From positions 1-43,500 of the forward strand of contig CAJMLK010000020.1 of NCBI GenBank assembly GCA_905214305.1: a DNA stretch of 43,500 bases. Reading direction: 5' to 3'. The notes under the pieces were generated by a model, which had not been told where the DNA came from, did no database searches, and worked only from the letters and a program-made list of their open reading frames with translations. Position 1 is the first letter of the stretch. Each line of letters begins with the position of its first letter. This stretch comes from an uncultured bacterium (GTDB lineage Bacteria > Desulfobacterota > Desulfovibrionia > Desulfovibrionales > Desulfovibrionaceae). The position numbers and the translations under genes are program-made. Shown here one piece after another: positions 8,119 to 16,097 of the stretch.

Positions 8119-9720
8119 ATGCATACAGAAATAAAATCGCAAATCAGAATTCGTAACGATGCCGCCGCACCAGGCATAAAAGCTGTCCTGCTGGCTCTGG
8201 TGCTGGCACTCATGACAGCAGGCAGTGCCTGGGCAGCCCAGGAAAAAAACTCCTCCTCCATTGCTCCCACTTCCCCCTCAAGTCCCATATCAGCCATACT
8301 TTCGCCTTCTGGCGGATCGGTGCAGGTTGAAGAAACCCTGCCTGTCCTTATGGATGATGACATGGGCATCCTGAGCTTTGTGCTGCCTGGAGATGCGGAA
8401 AACCTTCAGATCAGCGTTTCCGGCCATACCATTGCCCGCTGGACATCCACTCCCCAGTCGCTGGAGCGCAGGGGGCATCTGGCCCGGCTGCGGGCTGATT
8501 TGAACACTGAAATAAATCAGGCCAATGGCAAGCTCGCTGCCGTCAAGGCGCAGCTGGCCCTGTGGGAAAGCCCGCCCAGCAGCAGCTCGTATCAGGATTT
8601 GACGCAAAGGGAAAAAAGGCAGGTGAGTGCCATTCCCGAGCTGATCATTGAGCGGGCCAACCTTGAAAGTCTGGTCGACGTGCTCCGCAAGCAGCTGGAT
8701 CTGCTGCCGCTAAGCCCTGAAATGGGGCAGCGCATCACCATCGCCCTGCGTAAACCCGTGACGGCCAAGCAGTTGAAGGTGACCTACAGCTACCAGCTGA
8801 GCAACTGCGGCTGGCGCCCTGTTTACAGCTTTGATGCCAAAACCGGAAACAGCAAGAGCAATGAAACCTCCGTGCGGCTTATGGCTGAAATATGGCAGCT
8901 TTCGGGTATTGACTGGAGCAACACACAGCTCACCCTTGTTTCTCGTGGCGAAGGTCCGCGTGAGCCAGCGAATCTGCGCAAATGGGTTGTTGATTCACAG
9001 GCCCCGATCCCCCAGCCCGTGCCCCCGATGCGCATCATGGCCCGGGAAGCTGCGGTGATGTCAGCTCCGGCGGATGTTGCGCAGGAGAAGCCTCTGGTCG
9101 AGCACGACGGCAGCGCTGTCTTTGCCCGCTGGAATCTGGCAGTGCGTGGCCTGCCTGAAGGGCGTTCGCGTCTGCTTATTGTTGAAGACACGTGGAAAAC
9201 GCCTTTGCAGTGGCTGGTTCGCCCACGGGTGGGGGACAGCCGCGTGTGGCTCATGGGCAAGTACAGCTTGCCGACGGAACAGTCCTGGCCGGAAGGCTCG
9301 GCGGAATTCAGCGTGGACGGGCAGGGCGTCGGACAGGGATTTTTCACGCCGCGCGGCGGAGAAGCAACCCTGTACTTCGGGCCTGACCCCCGTGTGCATG
9401 TGAATGTGATTGTGAACAGCAAGCGGCGTGGTGAAAGCGGCTTTATAGAAAAAAGCCGCACCTGGACATGGGCATGGACATATGTGCTCACCAACCAGCA
9501 CAAGGATGCCATTACCGTGCGCGTGGAGCGCCCCATGCCGATGGTCGTGGATCAGGGCGTGTCTGTTTCGTATAACGACTCGCCAGCTTCGCAGCAGGTC
9601 CCCGATGAGCACATGCTGTTGTGGAACTTGGAAGTGCCGGGCGATGGAAAGGCCGAGATTAAACACTCGGTGTCCATCACGTCTTCCAAGGAAATTCCGA
9701 TGCTTACCGACATTCCTTAA
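8119..9720 (+). CDS. MuiA-like DUF4139 domain exported protein
   Basis: 533 residues from an ATG preceded by GGAGGG. An earlier in-frame ATG at 8059 overlaps the ettA stop and lacks a ribosome site, so it was not chosen. The N-terminus has a basic stretch, a hydrophobic core (KAVLLALVLALMTAG) and a likely signal peptidase site after SAWA at residue 39, so the protein is exported. Residues about 85-135 look like the N-terminal DUF4140 domain, followed by a heptad-like segment (residues 125-200) and then a beta-rich DUF4139 domain beginning YSYQLSNCGWRPVYSFDAKT. This is the layout of 'mucoidy inhibitor MuiA' family proteins. The biochemical role of the family is not known, and the MuiA name comes from an overexpression phenotype. 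Confidence 0.85.
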   Translation: MHTEIKSQIRIRNDAAAPGIKAVLLALVLALMTAGSAWAAQEKNSSSIAPTSPSSPISAILSPSGGSVQVEETLPVLMDDDMGILSFVLPGDAENLQISVSGHTIARWTSTPQSLERRGHLARLRADLNTEINQANGKLAAVKAQLALWESPPSSSSYQDLTQREKRQVSAIPELIIERANLESLVDVLRKQLDLLPLSPEMGQRITIALRKPVTAKQLKVTYSYQLSNCGWRPVYSFDAKTGNSKSNETSVRLMAEIWQLSGIDWSNTQLTLVSRGEGPREPANLRKWVVDSQAPIPQPVPPMRIMAREAAVMSAPADVAQEKPLVEHDGSAVFARWNLAVRGLPEGRSRLLIVEDTWKTPLQWLVRPRVGDSRVWLMGKYSLPTEQSWPEGSAEFSVDGQGVGQGFFTPRGGEATLYFGPDPRVHVNVIVNSKRRGESGFIEKSRTWTWAWTYVLTNQHKDAITVRVERPMPMVVDQGVSVSYNDSPASQQVPDEHMLLWNLEVPGDGKAEIKHSVSITSSKEIPMLTDIP

Positions 9721-9750
9721 GGGAATGCGTGTGCTTTGATTCATATATGT

Positions 9751-9783
9751 GCAAGGCCGCCCTGTATTCGGGGCGGCCTTTGC
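9751..9783 (+). terminator. terminator after the MuiA-like gene
   Basis: GCAAGGCCGCCC (9751-9762) pairs with GGGCGGCC(T)TTGC (9771-9783), 30 bases after the stop. The T run is short (CTTTGC). Confidence 0.6.
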
Positions 9784-9822
9784 AACAGAAGGGCAGCCGG
9801 TTGTCCGCCCAAGGAGGCTCGC

Positions 9823-10476
9823 TTGAATTTTAATCCGGTTTTTTTCGATCTGGACGGAACCATTACGGATTCTGAAGTCGGCATAATCAATTCCGTGCAA
9901 TACGCTCTGAAGCATTTTGGCGTTTCCATGACACGGGAAAGCCTTATTCCTTTTATCGGGCCGCCCTTGCGCGATTCCTTTTCCAAACTTTTTCCCGATG
10001 ATCAGGAAAAAGTGGAAGGTGTCATCCGTAAATACAGAGAATATTACACGGATCAGGGCATTTTTGAAAACCGCCTTTATGACGGCATATTCGAGCTTTT
10101 GCACACGCTGGCGGCAGAGGGGCGCACTCTGGCGCTCGCCACTTCCAAACCCGAGCCTTTTGCTCTGCGTATTGTGGAGCATTTCGACATCGCACAGTGC
10201 TTTACCTGTGTTGCCGGAGCGGAATTTAACGGCCCGCGCAACAACAAGACCGCCGTGCTGCGCTATGCCTGCGAACGGCTGGGCGTAACGCCTTCAGCAT
10301 CGTGCCTGATGATAGGGGATCGCAAGTACGATGTGGCTGGCGCGCATGCAGTTGGCATGCCCTGCGCTGCGGTCTTGTACGGTTACGGCTCCGAGGCGGA
10401 ATTGAAAGCGGCCGAGGCCGACTGGCTGTGTCCCGACGTGCCGTCTTTGCAGGCACTTTTGCAGAAAAAGAACTGA
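9823..10476 (+). CDS. gph: HAD-family hydrolase, phosphoglycolate phosphatase-like
   Basis: 217 residues, subfamily IA HAD phosphatase, cytoplasmic. Motif I is FDLDGTITDSE (nucleophile Asp and the following Asp), motif II is LALATSKPE, and motif IV is MIGDRKYDVAGAHAVGM. The helical cap between motifs I and II fits Gph/PpaX/PGMB-type enzymes. Start: a TTG at 9823 with a perfect AAGGAGG five bases upstream puts the first catalytic strand at residue 4-9, as in relatives. The longer frame from 9736 would translate through the preceding terminator and is rejected. Phosphoglycolate is the conventional substrate guess; beta-phosphoglucomutase or pyrophosphatase activity cannot be excluded from sequence. 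Confidence 0.85.
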   Translation: MNFNPVFFDLDGTITDSEVGIINSVQYALKHFGVSMTRESLIPFIGPPLRDSFSKLFPDDQEKVEGVIRKYREYYTDQGIFENRLYDGIFELLHTLAAEGRTLALATSKPEPFALRIVEHFDIAQCFTCVAGAEFNGPRNNKTAVLRYACERLGVTPSASCLMIGDRKYDVAGAHAVGMPCAAVLYGYGSEAELKAAEADWLCPDVPSLQALLQKKN

Positions 10477-10571
10477 AACCAAAACGCGAGAGCCGGTTAC
10501 GAATGAAATGAACCGGCTGCCCTGCAAGGATTTTCAAAGGTTTTCAGAAAAATCCCTGCCACGAAATGCGG

Positions 10572-10618
10572 GCAGGTTTTTGCCTGTCCTGCGTGAGCGC
10601 TTCACGTGTTGAATGTTC
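10572..10618. repeat. diverged copy of intergenic hairpin element
   Basis: Aligns without gaps to bases 7-53, with about 36 identities in 47 positions counted by eye, including the GCAGG-TTTTT-GCCTG hairpin and the GAGC...TTC-ACGTGTT-GAATGTTC arm. Confidence 0.45.
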
Positions 10619-10697
10619 GAAACAGAAGGGCATGAGAACAGGACGGGACCGGCCTCGGGTTTTGGGGTCGGCTCGGCTGTTGCGCATGTATAGACAG

Positions 10698-10728
10698 AAA
10701 CGCCGGGGAGACGCTTCCCGGCGTTTTT
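10698..10728. terminator. bidirectional terminator
   Basis: AAACGCCGGG (10698-10707) pairs with CCCGGCGTTT (10717-10726), with T runs on the plus strand (TTTTT). It lies between the convergent HAD phosphatase (plus) and HD-GYP (minus) genes and could serve both. Confidence 0.75.
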
Positions 10729-10860
10729 ACGAGGCACTCGCAAGTATTGCCATCATGGTTGAATTGTCAGAGCGGTAGCGCCGTTTGAGCAGAACTGAAA
10801 GTATCGTGCCTTTGCGCTGTCGGTATCATCCCTGAGGGAAGCCGCTTTCAATGGTGCGCG

Positions 10861-12048
10861 CTATTGCCATGCCTGCGACAAAAGCGCTGCGATATCCATC
10901 TTTTCAGCATCGACCCCTGTGAGCGAACGTTCGATTTCCAGACCATGCTCCTTGCTCAGGTCCAGAAATATGGGGCTGATGGATTTCCCCGTGGGGTCAA
11001 AGGCCATGATAACACATGGCTGCGCGGGAAAGCTCGGGTTTGAGCGACACACAATGCCCTGCTCACCGCTGGACAGCTGTACCGGAGTGCCCACCGGATA
11101 AATGCCCATCATCTTGATAAAGCGCTCAACATAGCCCGGGGCCCATGCCTGACCGCGCATTTTATACATCATTGCAAGAGCGATATTGGCGGGCATAGGG
11201 GTTTTATAGACCCGCTTGGCCGAAAGGGCGTCATAGTTGTCACTGACCGAAAGAATGCGCCCGTAGATGCCGATCTTGTTGCCCGACAGCCGATAGGGGT
11301 AGCCTGTGCCGTTATGTTTTTCGTGGTGCTGTGCAACGGCCTGCAAAACTTCCGGCGGTATGTTGTCGGCTTTTTTCAGCTGATTGTAGCCGAGAACCAC
11401 GTGGGACTGCATGACTTCCTGTTCTTCAGGCGTAAGTCTGCGCGGGGCGTTAAGTATCTCTTGCGGGATGAATGCCTTGCCAAAATCATGAAACAGCCCG
11501 GCCATGCCCACCAGATGAAGCTTTTCTTCCGGCAGGCCAAGGTGATGTGCGTAGGCAACGGCAAAAATGGTTACATTGACGGAATGCGTATAGGTGTATT
11601 CGTCAGAGCTTTTGAGTTTTGATAGCGAAACCAGCGCGTCCACATTGCGGTTGAGGCTGTTGACAATGGATTCCACATAGGGCTGGGAAGCCGCCACGTC
11701 AACAGCGCCCCCTTGAGCTGCCTGCATGAGGCTGCGCACATGGTCGAAGGAGTCTGCATAGATGGCAGCGGCCTTCGGGATCTCTTCATCCAGAGAAACC
11801 AGAGGGCCTTTGGGATCAGGCCAGATGTTTTCTTCCTGATCTTTGGCAAGCTCGTCCAGTCGGCGGAAGCGTGAAGGGTCATGATAGGCTTCTGTGTACC
11901 CCTGCTTGATGATCTGCGCGATCTCTTCCCGCGACGTGATAAGCCCCTCTTCCATATACAAGAGAGGGGCTTTGATCCACGAAAGCCCGGGGCTGACGAG
12001 GTACATCCCGGGCACGATGTCGGCAACAGTTATCTTTACTGACGCCAT
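10861..12048 (-). CDS. HD-GYP domain cyclic di-GMP phosphodiesterase with DUF3391
   Basis: 395 residues, no transmembrane segment. The N-terminus (residues 1-100) fits DUF3391, commonly fused to HD-GYP domains. The catalytic domain is intact: H187-D188 in FHDFGK, H216, H241-H242 in HHEKHNGTGYP with the GYP signature at 249-251, and D270 in SVSDNYDAL. All expected metal ligands are therefore present, and the protein should hydrolyse c-di-GMP to pGpG or GMP. It is preceded on the minus strand by lysC, 72 bases away, with a hairpin between them, so it is probably a separate unit. No strong Shine-Dalgarno is visible. It contrasts with the degenerate HD-GYP protein at 29377-31473 in the same window. 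Confidence 0.92.
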   Translation of the reverse strand: MASVKITVADIVPGMYLVSPGLSWIKAPLLYMEEGLITSREEIAQIIKQGYTEAYHDPSRFRRLDELAKDQEENIWPDPKGPLVSLDEEIPKAAAIYADSFDHVRSLMQAAQGGAVDVAASQPYVESIVNSLNRNVDALVSLSKLKSSDEYTYTHSVNVTIFAVAYAHHLGLPEEKLHLVGMAGLFHDFGKAFIPQEILNAPRRLTPEEQEVMQSHVVLGYNQLKKADNIPPEVLQAVAQHHEKHNGTGYPYRLSGNKIGIYGRILSVSDNYDALSAKRVYKTPMPANIALAMMYKMRGQAWAPGYVERFIKMMGIYPVGTPVQLSSGEQGIVCRSNPSFPAQPCVIMAFDPTGKSISPIFLDLSKEHGLEIERSLTGVDAEKMDIAALLSQAWQ

Positions 12049-12068
12049 GGCTAAAATACCCTATATGG

Positions 12069-12105
12069 CCGACCACGACATTGATCATGCCGTGGTCGGG
12101 TTTTT
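12069..12105. terminator. hairpin between lysC and the HD-GYP gene
   Basis: CCGACCACG (12069-12077) pairs with CGTGGTCGG (12091-12099). The five-T run is on the plus strand. On the minus strand, where lysC ends 15 bases upstream, the stem is followed by CATATAGGGTATTTT. Probably the 3' end of the lysC operon, though its better orientation is the opposite one. Confidence 0.5.
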
Positions 12106-12120
12106 CAGATATGAGGGGGC

Positions 12121-13344
12121 TTAGCCGATATCCCAATCAAGCCCGAAGGTATCGTGCAGAATGCGCACGGCCAGCTCAACGTATTTTTCCTGAATCAGGA
12201 TTGTGATCTTGATTTCAGAAGTGCTTATCATGAGAATATTGATGCCTTCGTGCGTGAGGGCGGCAAACGTGCGCGCGGCAACGCCGGAATGGTTGCGCAT
12301 GCCTACGCCGATGGCGGAAACCTTGGCCACGCTGACATCGTGCAAAATTTCCGAGGCGCCGGTTTTTTCGGCCACGGCTTGCATCACAGCCAGCGTCTGC
12401 TGCAGGTCTTTGCGTGAAATGGTAAAGGTAATGTCTGTATGCCCGTCCAGACTCGTGTTCTGCACGATCATGTCGACAAGAATGCCCTTTTCGGAAAGAG
12501 GCCCGAACACGGCGGCGGCCATTCCCGGTACATCCGGCAGATCGCGAATGGTTACGCGGGCCTGATCTTTATCATATGCGATGCCGGAAACAAGAACGGC
12601 TTCCATTGTGGAATCCTCCTGAGTAACGAGAGTGCCGGGATCAGTGCTGAATGTGGAGCGTACCCGCACGGGAACCTTGTATTTTTTGGCAAATTCTACC
12701 GAGCGGATGTGCAGAACCTTGGCCCCCATGCTCGCCATTTCAAGCATTTCTTCATAGGCAACACGGTCCATCTTGCGGGCCGTGGAGCAGATATTGGGGT
12801 CAGTGGTGTAAACGCCGTCCACGTCCGTATAGATTTCGCACTCGGCGGAACCCATGGCCGCAGCAAGGGCCACTGCCGAAGTGTCTGATCCGCCGCGTCC
12901 GAGAGTGGTGATGCGGCCGTTTTCAGTGCAGCCCTGAAAGCCTGCAACGACCAGCACATCATAGTCTTTCAGAAAGCCGTACAGGGCCTTGCTGTTGATG
13001 GAGCGAATGCGCGCGCGGCCAAAATCATCATCGGTGGTAATGGGAATCTGCCAACCCAGCAAGGAACGGGCGCGAATGCCCGCATCCTTGAGCAGCATGG
13101 TGAACAGGCTGATGGAAACCTGTTCGCCCGTAGCCACAAGGGCGTCACATTCCGCGCTGTCGGGGGTGGGCGACCATTCGCCGGCCAGAGCAAGAAGCTG
13201 GTTGGTTTCACCGGCCCGGGCCGACAGCACGGCTATGACCTTATAGCCCTGCGCCAGACCGTGCAGAACTTTTTCCCGCACCTGCTTCATAGATTCAAGC
13301 TTGGCTACCGACGTGCCGCCAAACTTTTGCACCAGAATTTTCAT
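12121..13344 (-). CDS. lysC: aspartate kinase
   Basis: Phosphorylates aspartate as the first step toward lysine/diaminopimelate, threonine and methionine. From the ATG at 13344 the protein has 407 residues and begins MKILVQKFGGTSV, the standard N-terminus. A longer frame to 13443 overlaps tsaE and adds an unrelated stretch. The kinase domain (1-240) contains GRGGSDTSAVALAAA and the VDGVYTTDPN motif. Two ACT domains follow (about 260-335 and 340-407), which usually bind lysine or threonine for feedback inhibition. The gene ends the leftward series acpS-nnr-tsaE-lysC, 70 bases after tsaE. Together with dapF and dapL in this window it makes three steps of lysine/peptidoglycan precursor synthesis. 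Confidence 0.95.
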   Translation of the reverse strand: MKILVQKFGGTSVAKLESMKQVREKVLHGLAQGYKVIAVLSARAGETNQLLALAGEWSPTPDSAECDALVATGEQVSISLFTMLLKDAGIRARSLLGWQIPITTDDDFGRARIRSINSKALYGFLKDYDVLVVAGFQGCTENGRITTLGRGGSDTSAVALAAAMGSAECEIYTDVDGVYTTDPNICSTARKMDRVAYEEMLEMASMGAKVLHIRSVEFAKKYKVPVRVRSTFSTDPGTLVTQEDSTMEAVLVSGIAYDKDQARVTIRDLPDVPGMAAAVFGPLSEKGILVDMIVQNTSLDGHTDITFTISRKDLQQTLAVMQAVAEKTGASEILHDVSVAKVSAIGVGMRNHSGVAARTFAALTHEGINILMISTSEIKITILIQEKYVELAVRILHDTFGLDWDIG

Positions 13345-13414
13345 GCCTGTATCCATTGCCCACAATCCTTCACAGTGTACAACAGGCCAATTGTGTGAAC
13401 GCAGTTCTGAGGGT

Positions 13415-13900
13415 TCAGACTCTGCTTGAAGTCCATTGTTCACACAAATGGCGCAACAGGGCCTCGGCCTTACGGCCGCAGGCTTGCAGCGTCAATAAGT
13501 GACCTTCTTCGCATGCCTTTAGCGTGATGTCCAGATATTCTTCAGGACGCTCCAGTTCGGGCAGAAACTCTGCCCACTCAATTATAATTAATGTACTCAG
13601 GTTATCAAGCGCTTCAAGCAGGTCTTCCGGCGCGGATCCCGGACAGCGGTAAAGGTCGCAGTGCAGTACCGGCGGTACTGTAGGGTAATGGTTGCACAGC
13701 GTAAAAGAGGGGCTGGCGACCTCTGCTTCATTGCCTCCGGGCAGGGCCAGAATCATAAAGCGCGTCAGCGTTGTTTTACCACTGCCAAGGTCACCGTGCA
13801 AAAGCAGGGCTTTTACTTCGGGCGCACTGTCCAGCGCGCGTACCAGCAAACCGGCAAACTGCCGGGTATCATCAAGAGTGGCAAGAGTTATGAGGGCCAT
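13415..13900 (-). CDS. tsaE: tRNA threonylcarbamoyladenosine biosynthesis ATPase TsaE
   Basis: 161 residues, the usual size. The Walker A motif GDLGSGKTTLTR (residues about 36-47) is preceded by the ALLLHGDLG strand, and ASPSFTLCNHY plus LHCDLYR match the conserved TsaE switch and HxDxYR blocks. TsaE works with TsaB and TsaD to put the threonylcarbamoyl group on A37 of ANN-reading tRNAs. The start overlaps the end of the nnr gene by 13 bases, so it is translationally coupled, a common nnr-tsaE arrangement. The C-terminal 30 residues are divergent. Confidence 0.93.
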   Translation of the reverse strand: MALITLATLDDTRQFAGLLVRALDSAPEVKALLLHGDLGSGKTTLTRFMILALPGGNEAEVASPSFTLCNHYPTVPPVLHCDLYRCPGSAPEDLLEALDNLSTLIIIEWAEFLPELERPEEYLDITLKACEEGHLLTLQACGRKAEALLRHLCEQWTSSRV

Positions 13901-15552
13901 GCAAGGTCATCTTCCTGATCTTGGGAAATGTTTTGAAGGACGTGGGGCAGGGCATCCGCGATGGCTGTGGCCGTATTGCCGCGCACTGGCCACCGGTCTG
14001 CAAGCGAACGTCCGGCCAGAGCGTGCAGGGCCACGCCCAGCCCGGCCGTTATCAGGGATGGCCCCTGGGCAGGGGCGTGCTCCGCCCGGTCGGCATGCCT
14101 TATATCCGGTTTCGAGGCCAGCAGGCCGCCGATGCACCCTGCCAGCACATCGCCCGAACCACCCACAGCCAGCTGTGGCACGTCATAGGGGCAGATACCG
14201 ATGGGGCCGCGCTTTTGCCGTACCAGAGTGCCGGCTCCTTTAAGAATGTTGACACCACGGCTCAAGGAACAAAGACCGTCCAGAGCGGCCCATCTGTCCC
14301 CCTGTACTTTCTGTGCGGAACACCCCAGAAGCATGGCGGCTTCGCCGGGGTGGGGCGTAAGGATGTCCTCTTCGCGTATGGCGTTCAGAAGGTCACGCTG
14401 CTGTGACATTACGGCCAAAGCGTCTGCGTCAAAAACCGTAGGAGGGCGATGCAGGTCAAGCAGGGCACGCAAAAAGGCGGCGGCATCTTTGCCGCGGCTC
14501 AGGCCGGGGCCGACCACAAGAGCGTCACAGTGCTGCAGCAGGGCGGCGAGAGGGGCAGAAATGCTTTCGGGCCACGCATGGTCGGTATTTTCCAGGCCCA
14601 GTGTCATTATTTCGGGCCAGCCGCACTTGATGTCGTTTACAGCCGCTGCAGGAGCCGCTGCCGTTACCAGACCGGCCCCGGCCCTCAGAGCCGCGCGCGC
14701 GGACAGATGCGCTGCACCGCCATATCCCGGCGCACCGCCGAGAACCAGCACATGACCAAAAACGTTTTTAAAGCTGTTTTCAGGCAGGCTGGCGGGGGAA
14801 CCAAGCCGCGCAATGCAGCGTCCATCTATAAGATAGGCAGAGCCGGGGGTTTTGTGGCGCACGATTGTGGGGATGCCGATGTCGCAAACGTGTACCTGAC
14901 CGACCCAGGGGCGCGCGCAGGGCAGAGCCAGCCCCGGCTTGCCCGCAGCAAAGCTTGCAGTGACCGTAGCCCGGACAGCTTCGGGCTGCGGCAGACCGGT
15001 ACGCGCATTCAGGCCGGAGGGAATGTCCAGCGCCAGCACCGGCCGTTGCGAGGCAAGCCTGTTGACGCTTTCAATCAGAGTCAGGGTCTCCGGGCGCAGC
15101 ACACCGCTGAAGCCTGTGCCCATGATGCCGTCAACAATGATATCGGGCAGGCTGTCCGTGGGGAGACGCCATGTGCCTCTGGTTTGGCGCAATGGGAAAA
15201 GGGGGACGCCTGCGGCTCTGGCAATGGCGACATGTCTCGCGCATGCGCCCTTGCTGTGGCTCAGCGCCTTGGCGTGGAGCACCAGTGGGCGGGCATGTGC
15301 ATCAAGCAGGTGACGCGCAAGACAGGCCGCATCGCCCCCGTTGTTGCCGCTGCCCATGAAAAGCCATATGCTTTTTCCCGCAAGGTTCGGACAGTGGCGA
15401 CGCAGAATATGCAGTGCCGCTCGTGCGGCATTTTCCATAAGCAGGATTTCCGGCAAACCGAGAGCCGCCGCATCCCTGTCCCAGGCACGCAATTCTTCCG
15501 GCAGGGCCAGCGGGGGAAAAAGGGGCGGATCGCAGACACGTCCCGGCATCAT
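13888..15552 (-). CDS. nnr: bifunctional NAD(P)H-hydrate epimerase / ADP-dependent dehydratase
   Basis: Repairs hydrated NAD(P)H. The 554-residue protein has the two-domain architecture of E. coli YjeF. The N-terminal epimerase (about 1-225) shows LMENAARAA and the MGSGNNGGDA loop. The C-terminal dehydratase (about 250-540) shows VLGGAPGYGGAAHLSARAALRAG, LVVGPGLSRG, LTPHPGEAAMLL and the AVGGSGDVLAG catalytic loop with its aspartate. Both active sites look intact. The start codon overlaps the acpS stop in an ATGA arrangement, and the end overlaps tsaE by 13 bases, so the three genes form a compact operon. Confidence 0.95.
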   Translation of the reverse strand: MMPGRVCDPPLFPPLALPEELRAWDRDAAALGLPEILLMENAARAALHILRRHCPNLAGKSIWLFMGSGNNGGDAACLARHLLDAHARPLVLHAKALSHSKGACARHVAIARAAGVPLFPLRQTRGTWRLPTDSLPDIIVDGIMGTGFSGVLRPETLTLIESVNRLASQRPVLALDIPSGLNARTGLPQPEAVRATVTASFAAGKPGLALPCARPWVGQVHVCDIGIPTIVRHKTPGSAYLIDGRCIARLGSPASLPENSFKNVFGHVLVLGGAPGYGGAAHLSARAALRAGAGLVTAAAPAAAVNDIKCGWPEIMTLGLENTDHAWPESISAPLAALLQHCDALVVGPGLSRGKDAAAFLRALLDLHRPPTVFDADALAVMSQQRDLLNAIREEDILTPHPGEAAMLLGCSAQKVQGDRWAALDGLCSLSRGVNILKGAGTLVRQKRGPIGICPYDVPQLAVGGSGDVLAGCIGGLLASKPDIRHADRAEHAPAQGPSLITAGLGVALHALAGRSLADRWPVRGNTATAIADALPHVLQNISQDQEDDLAWPS

Positions 15553-15923
15553 GGTGCCTCCAGAACTACCACGGCCACAGCAGAGGAGCGGTCATGGCTG
15601 ATGGTTACATGACAGGCGGTCACGCCCATGTCACGAGCGCGTCGCAGGGCTGCGCCATGCAGCCGTAACTGTGGTTTGCCGCCGGGTGTTGTCAGGGTCT
15701 CCACAAGCGCGGGGCCGATGCCCTTGCTGAAGCCCGTGCCCAATGCCTTTACGGCGGCTTCTTTGGCCGCAAAACGTCCGGCCACGTAATTGACGGTCAG
15801 GGAGGGCATGGCAGCCAGCTCTTCGGGGCCAAGAATTTTTTCGGCAAAGCGGCGTCCGAAGCGCGCAAGGCTTTTTTCTATACGCGCAAGTTCAACAATA
15901 TCAATGCCCAAGCCGACAATCAT
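15549..15923 (-). CDS. acpS: holo-[acyl-carrier-protein] synthase
   Basis: Transfers 4'-phosphopantetheine from CoA to apo-ACP. The ATG at 15923 gives 124 residues beginning MIVGLGIDIVELARI, where GIDI holds the metal-binding aspartate. YVAGRFAAKEAAVKALGTGF contains the second signature with the catalytic-site Glu. A longer frame to 15992 adds residues with no family counterpart. GGAGC and AAGGGAG precede the chosen start. It is the first gene of the minus-strand operon and overlaps nnr by four bases (ATGA). It is divergent from ugd, with a shared 174-base intergenic region carrying an inverted repeat. Confidence 0.95.
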   Translation of the reverse strand: MIVGLGIDIVELARIEKSLARFGRRFAEKILGPEELAAMPSLTVNYVAGRFAAKEAAVKALGTGFSKGIGPALVETLTTPGGKPQLRLHGAALRRARDMGVTACHVTISHDRSSAVAVVVLEAP

Positions 15924-16033
15924 GCTCCGTTGCTCCCTTGTGAAAAAAAGTATGTCCCAGGGGGCAATCCCCCTGAAGGGCTGGTTGCCCAATGAAAAAA
16001 AATGTCGTATATGCGGCCATTCAGAAAACTATT

Positions 16034-16060
16034 TTGACCCGTTCCCGGCTGTAAGGTCAA
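16034..16060. promoter_or_regulatory. inverted repeat in the acpS/ugd divergent promoter region
   Basis: TTGACC (16034-16039) and GGTCAA (16055-16060) form an inverted repeat with a 15-base gap. Read leftwards, TTGACC followed after 18 bases by CAAAAT resembles a sigma-70 promoter for acpS. Read rightwards the -10 is poor. It may be a promoter, an operator or both. Confidence 0.3.
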
Positions 16061-16097
16061 GAGCGCAGCCAGGTTTGGACGCAGGAGAACGTCATAT

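Larger units (their letters stand above)
10477..10860. other. non-coding interval between convergent genes
   Basis: No gene seen. It holds an 8-bp inverted repeat at 10491-10518 (AGCCGGTT/AACCGGCT), a diverged copy of the left-end hairpin element (10572-10618), and a bidirectional terminator at 10698-10728. The last 130 bases, before the HD-GYP stop, show nothing recognisable. Confidence 0.5.

Noticed and set aside
9061..10182. 373-codon minus-strand frame across the MuiA-like and HAD genes
   Set aside because: It spans two real plus-strand genes and the terminator between them, so a real gene is implausible.
14449..15612. 387-codon plus-strand frame opposite nnr
   Set aside because: Antisense to a gene with two intact active sites, and its translation is low-complexity and basic.
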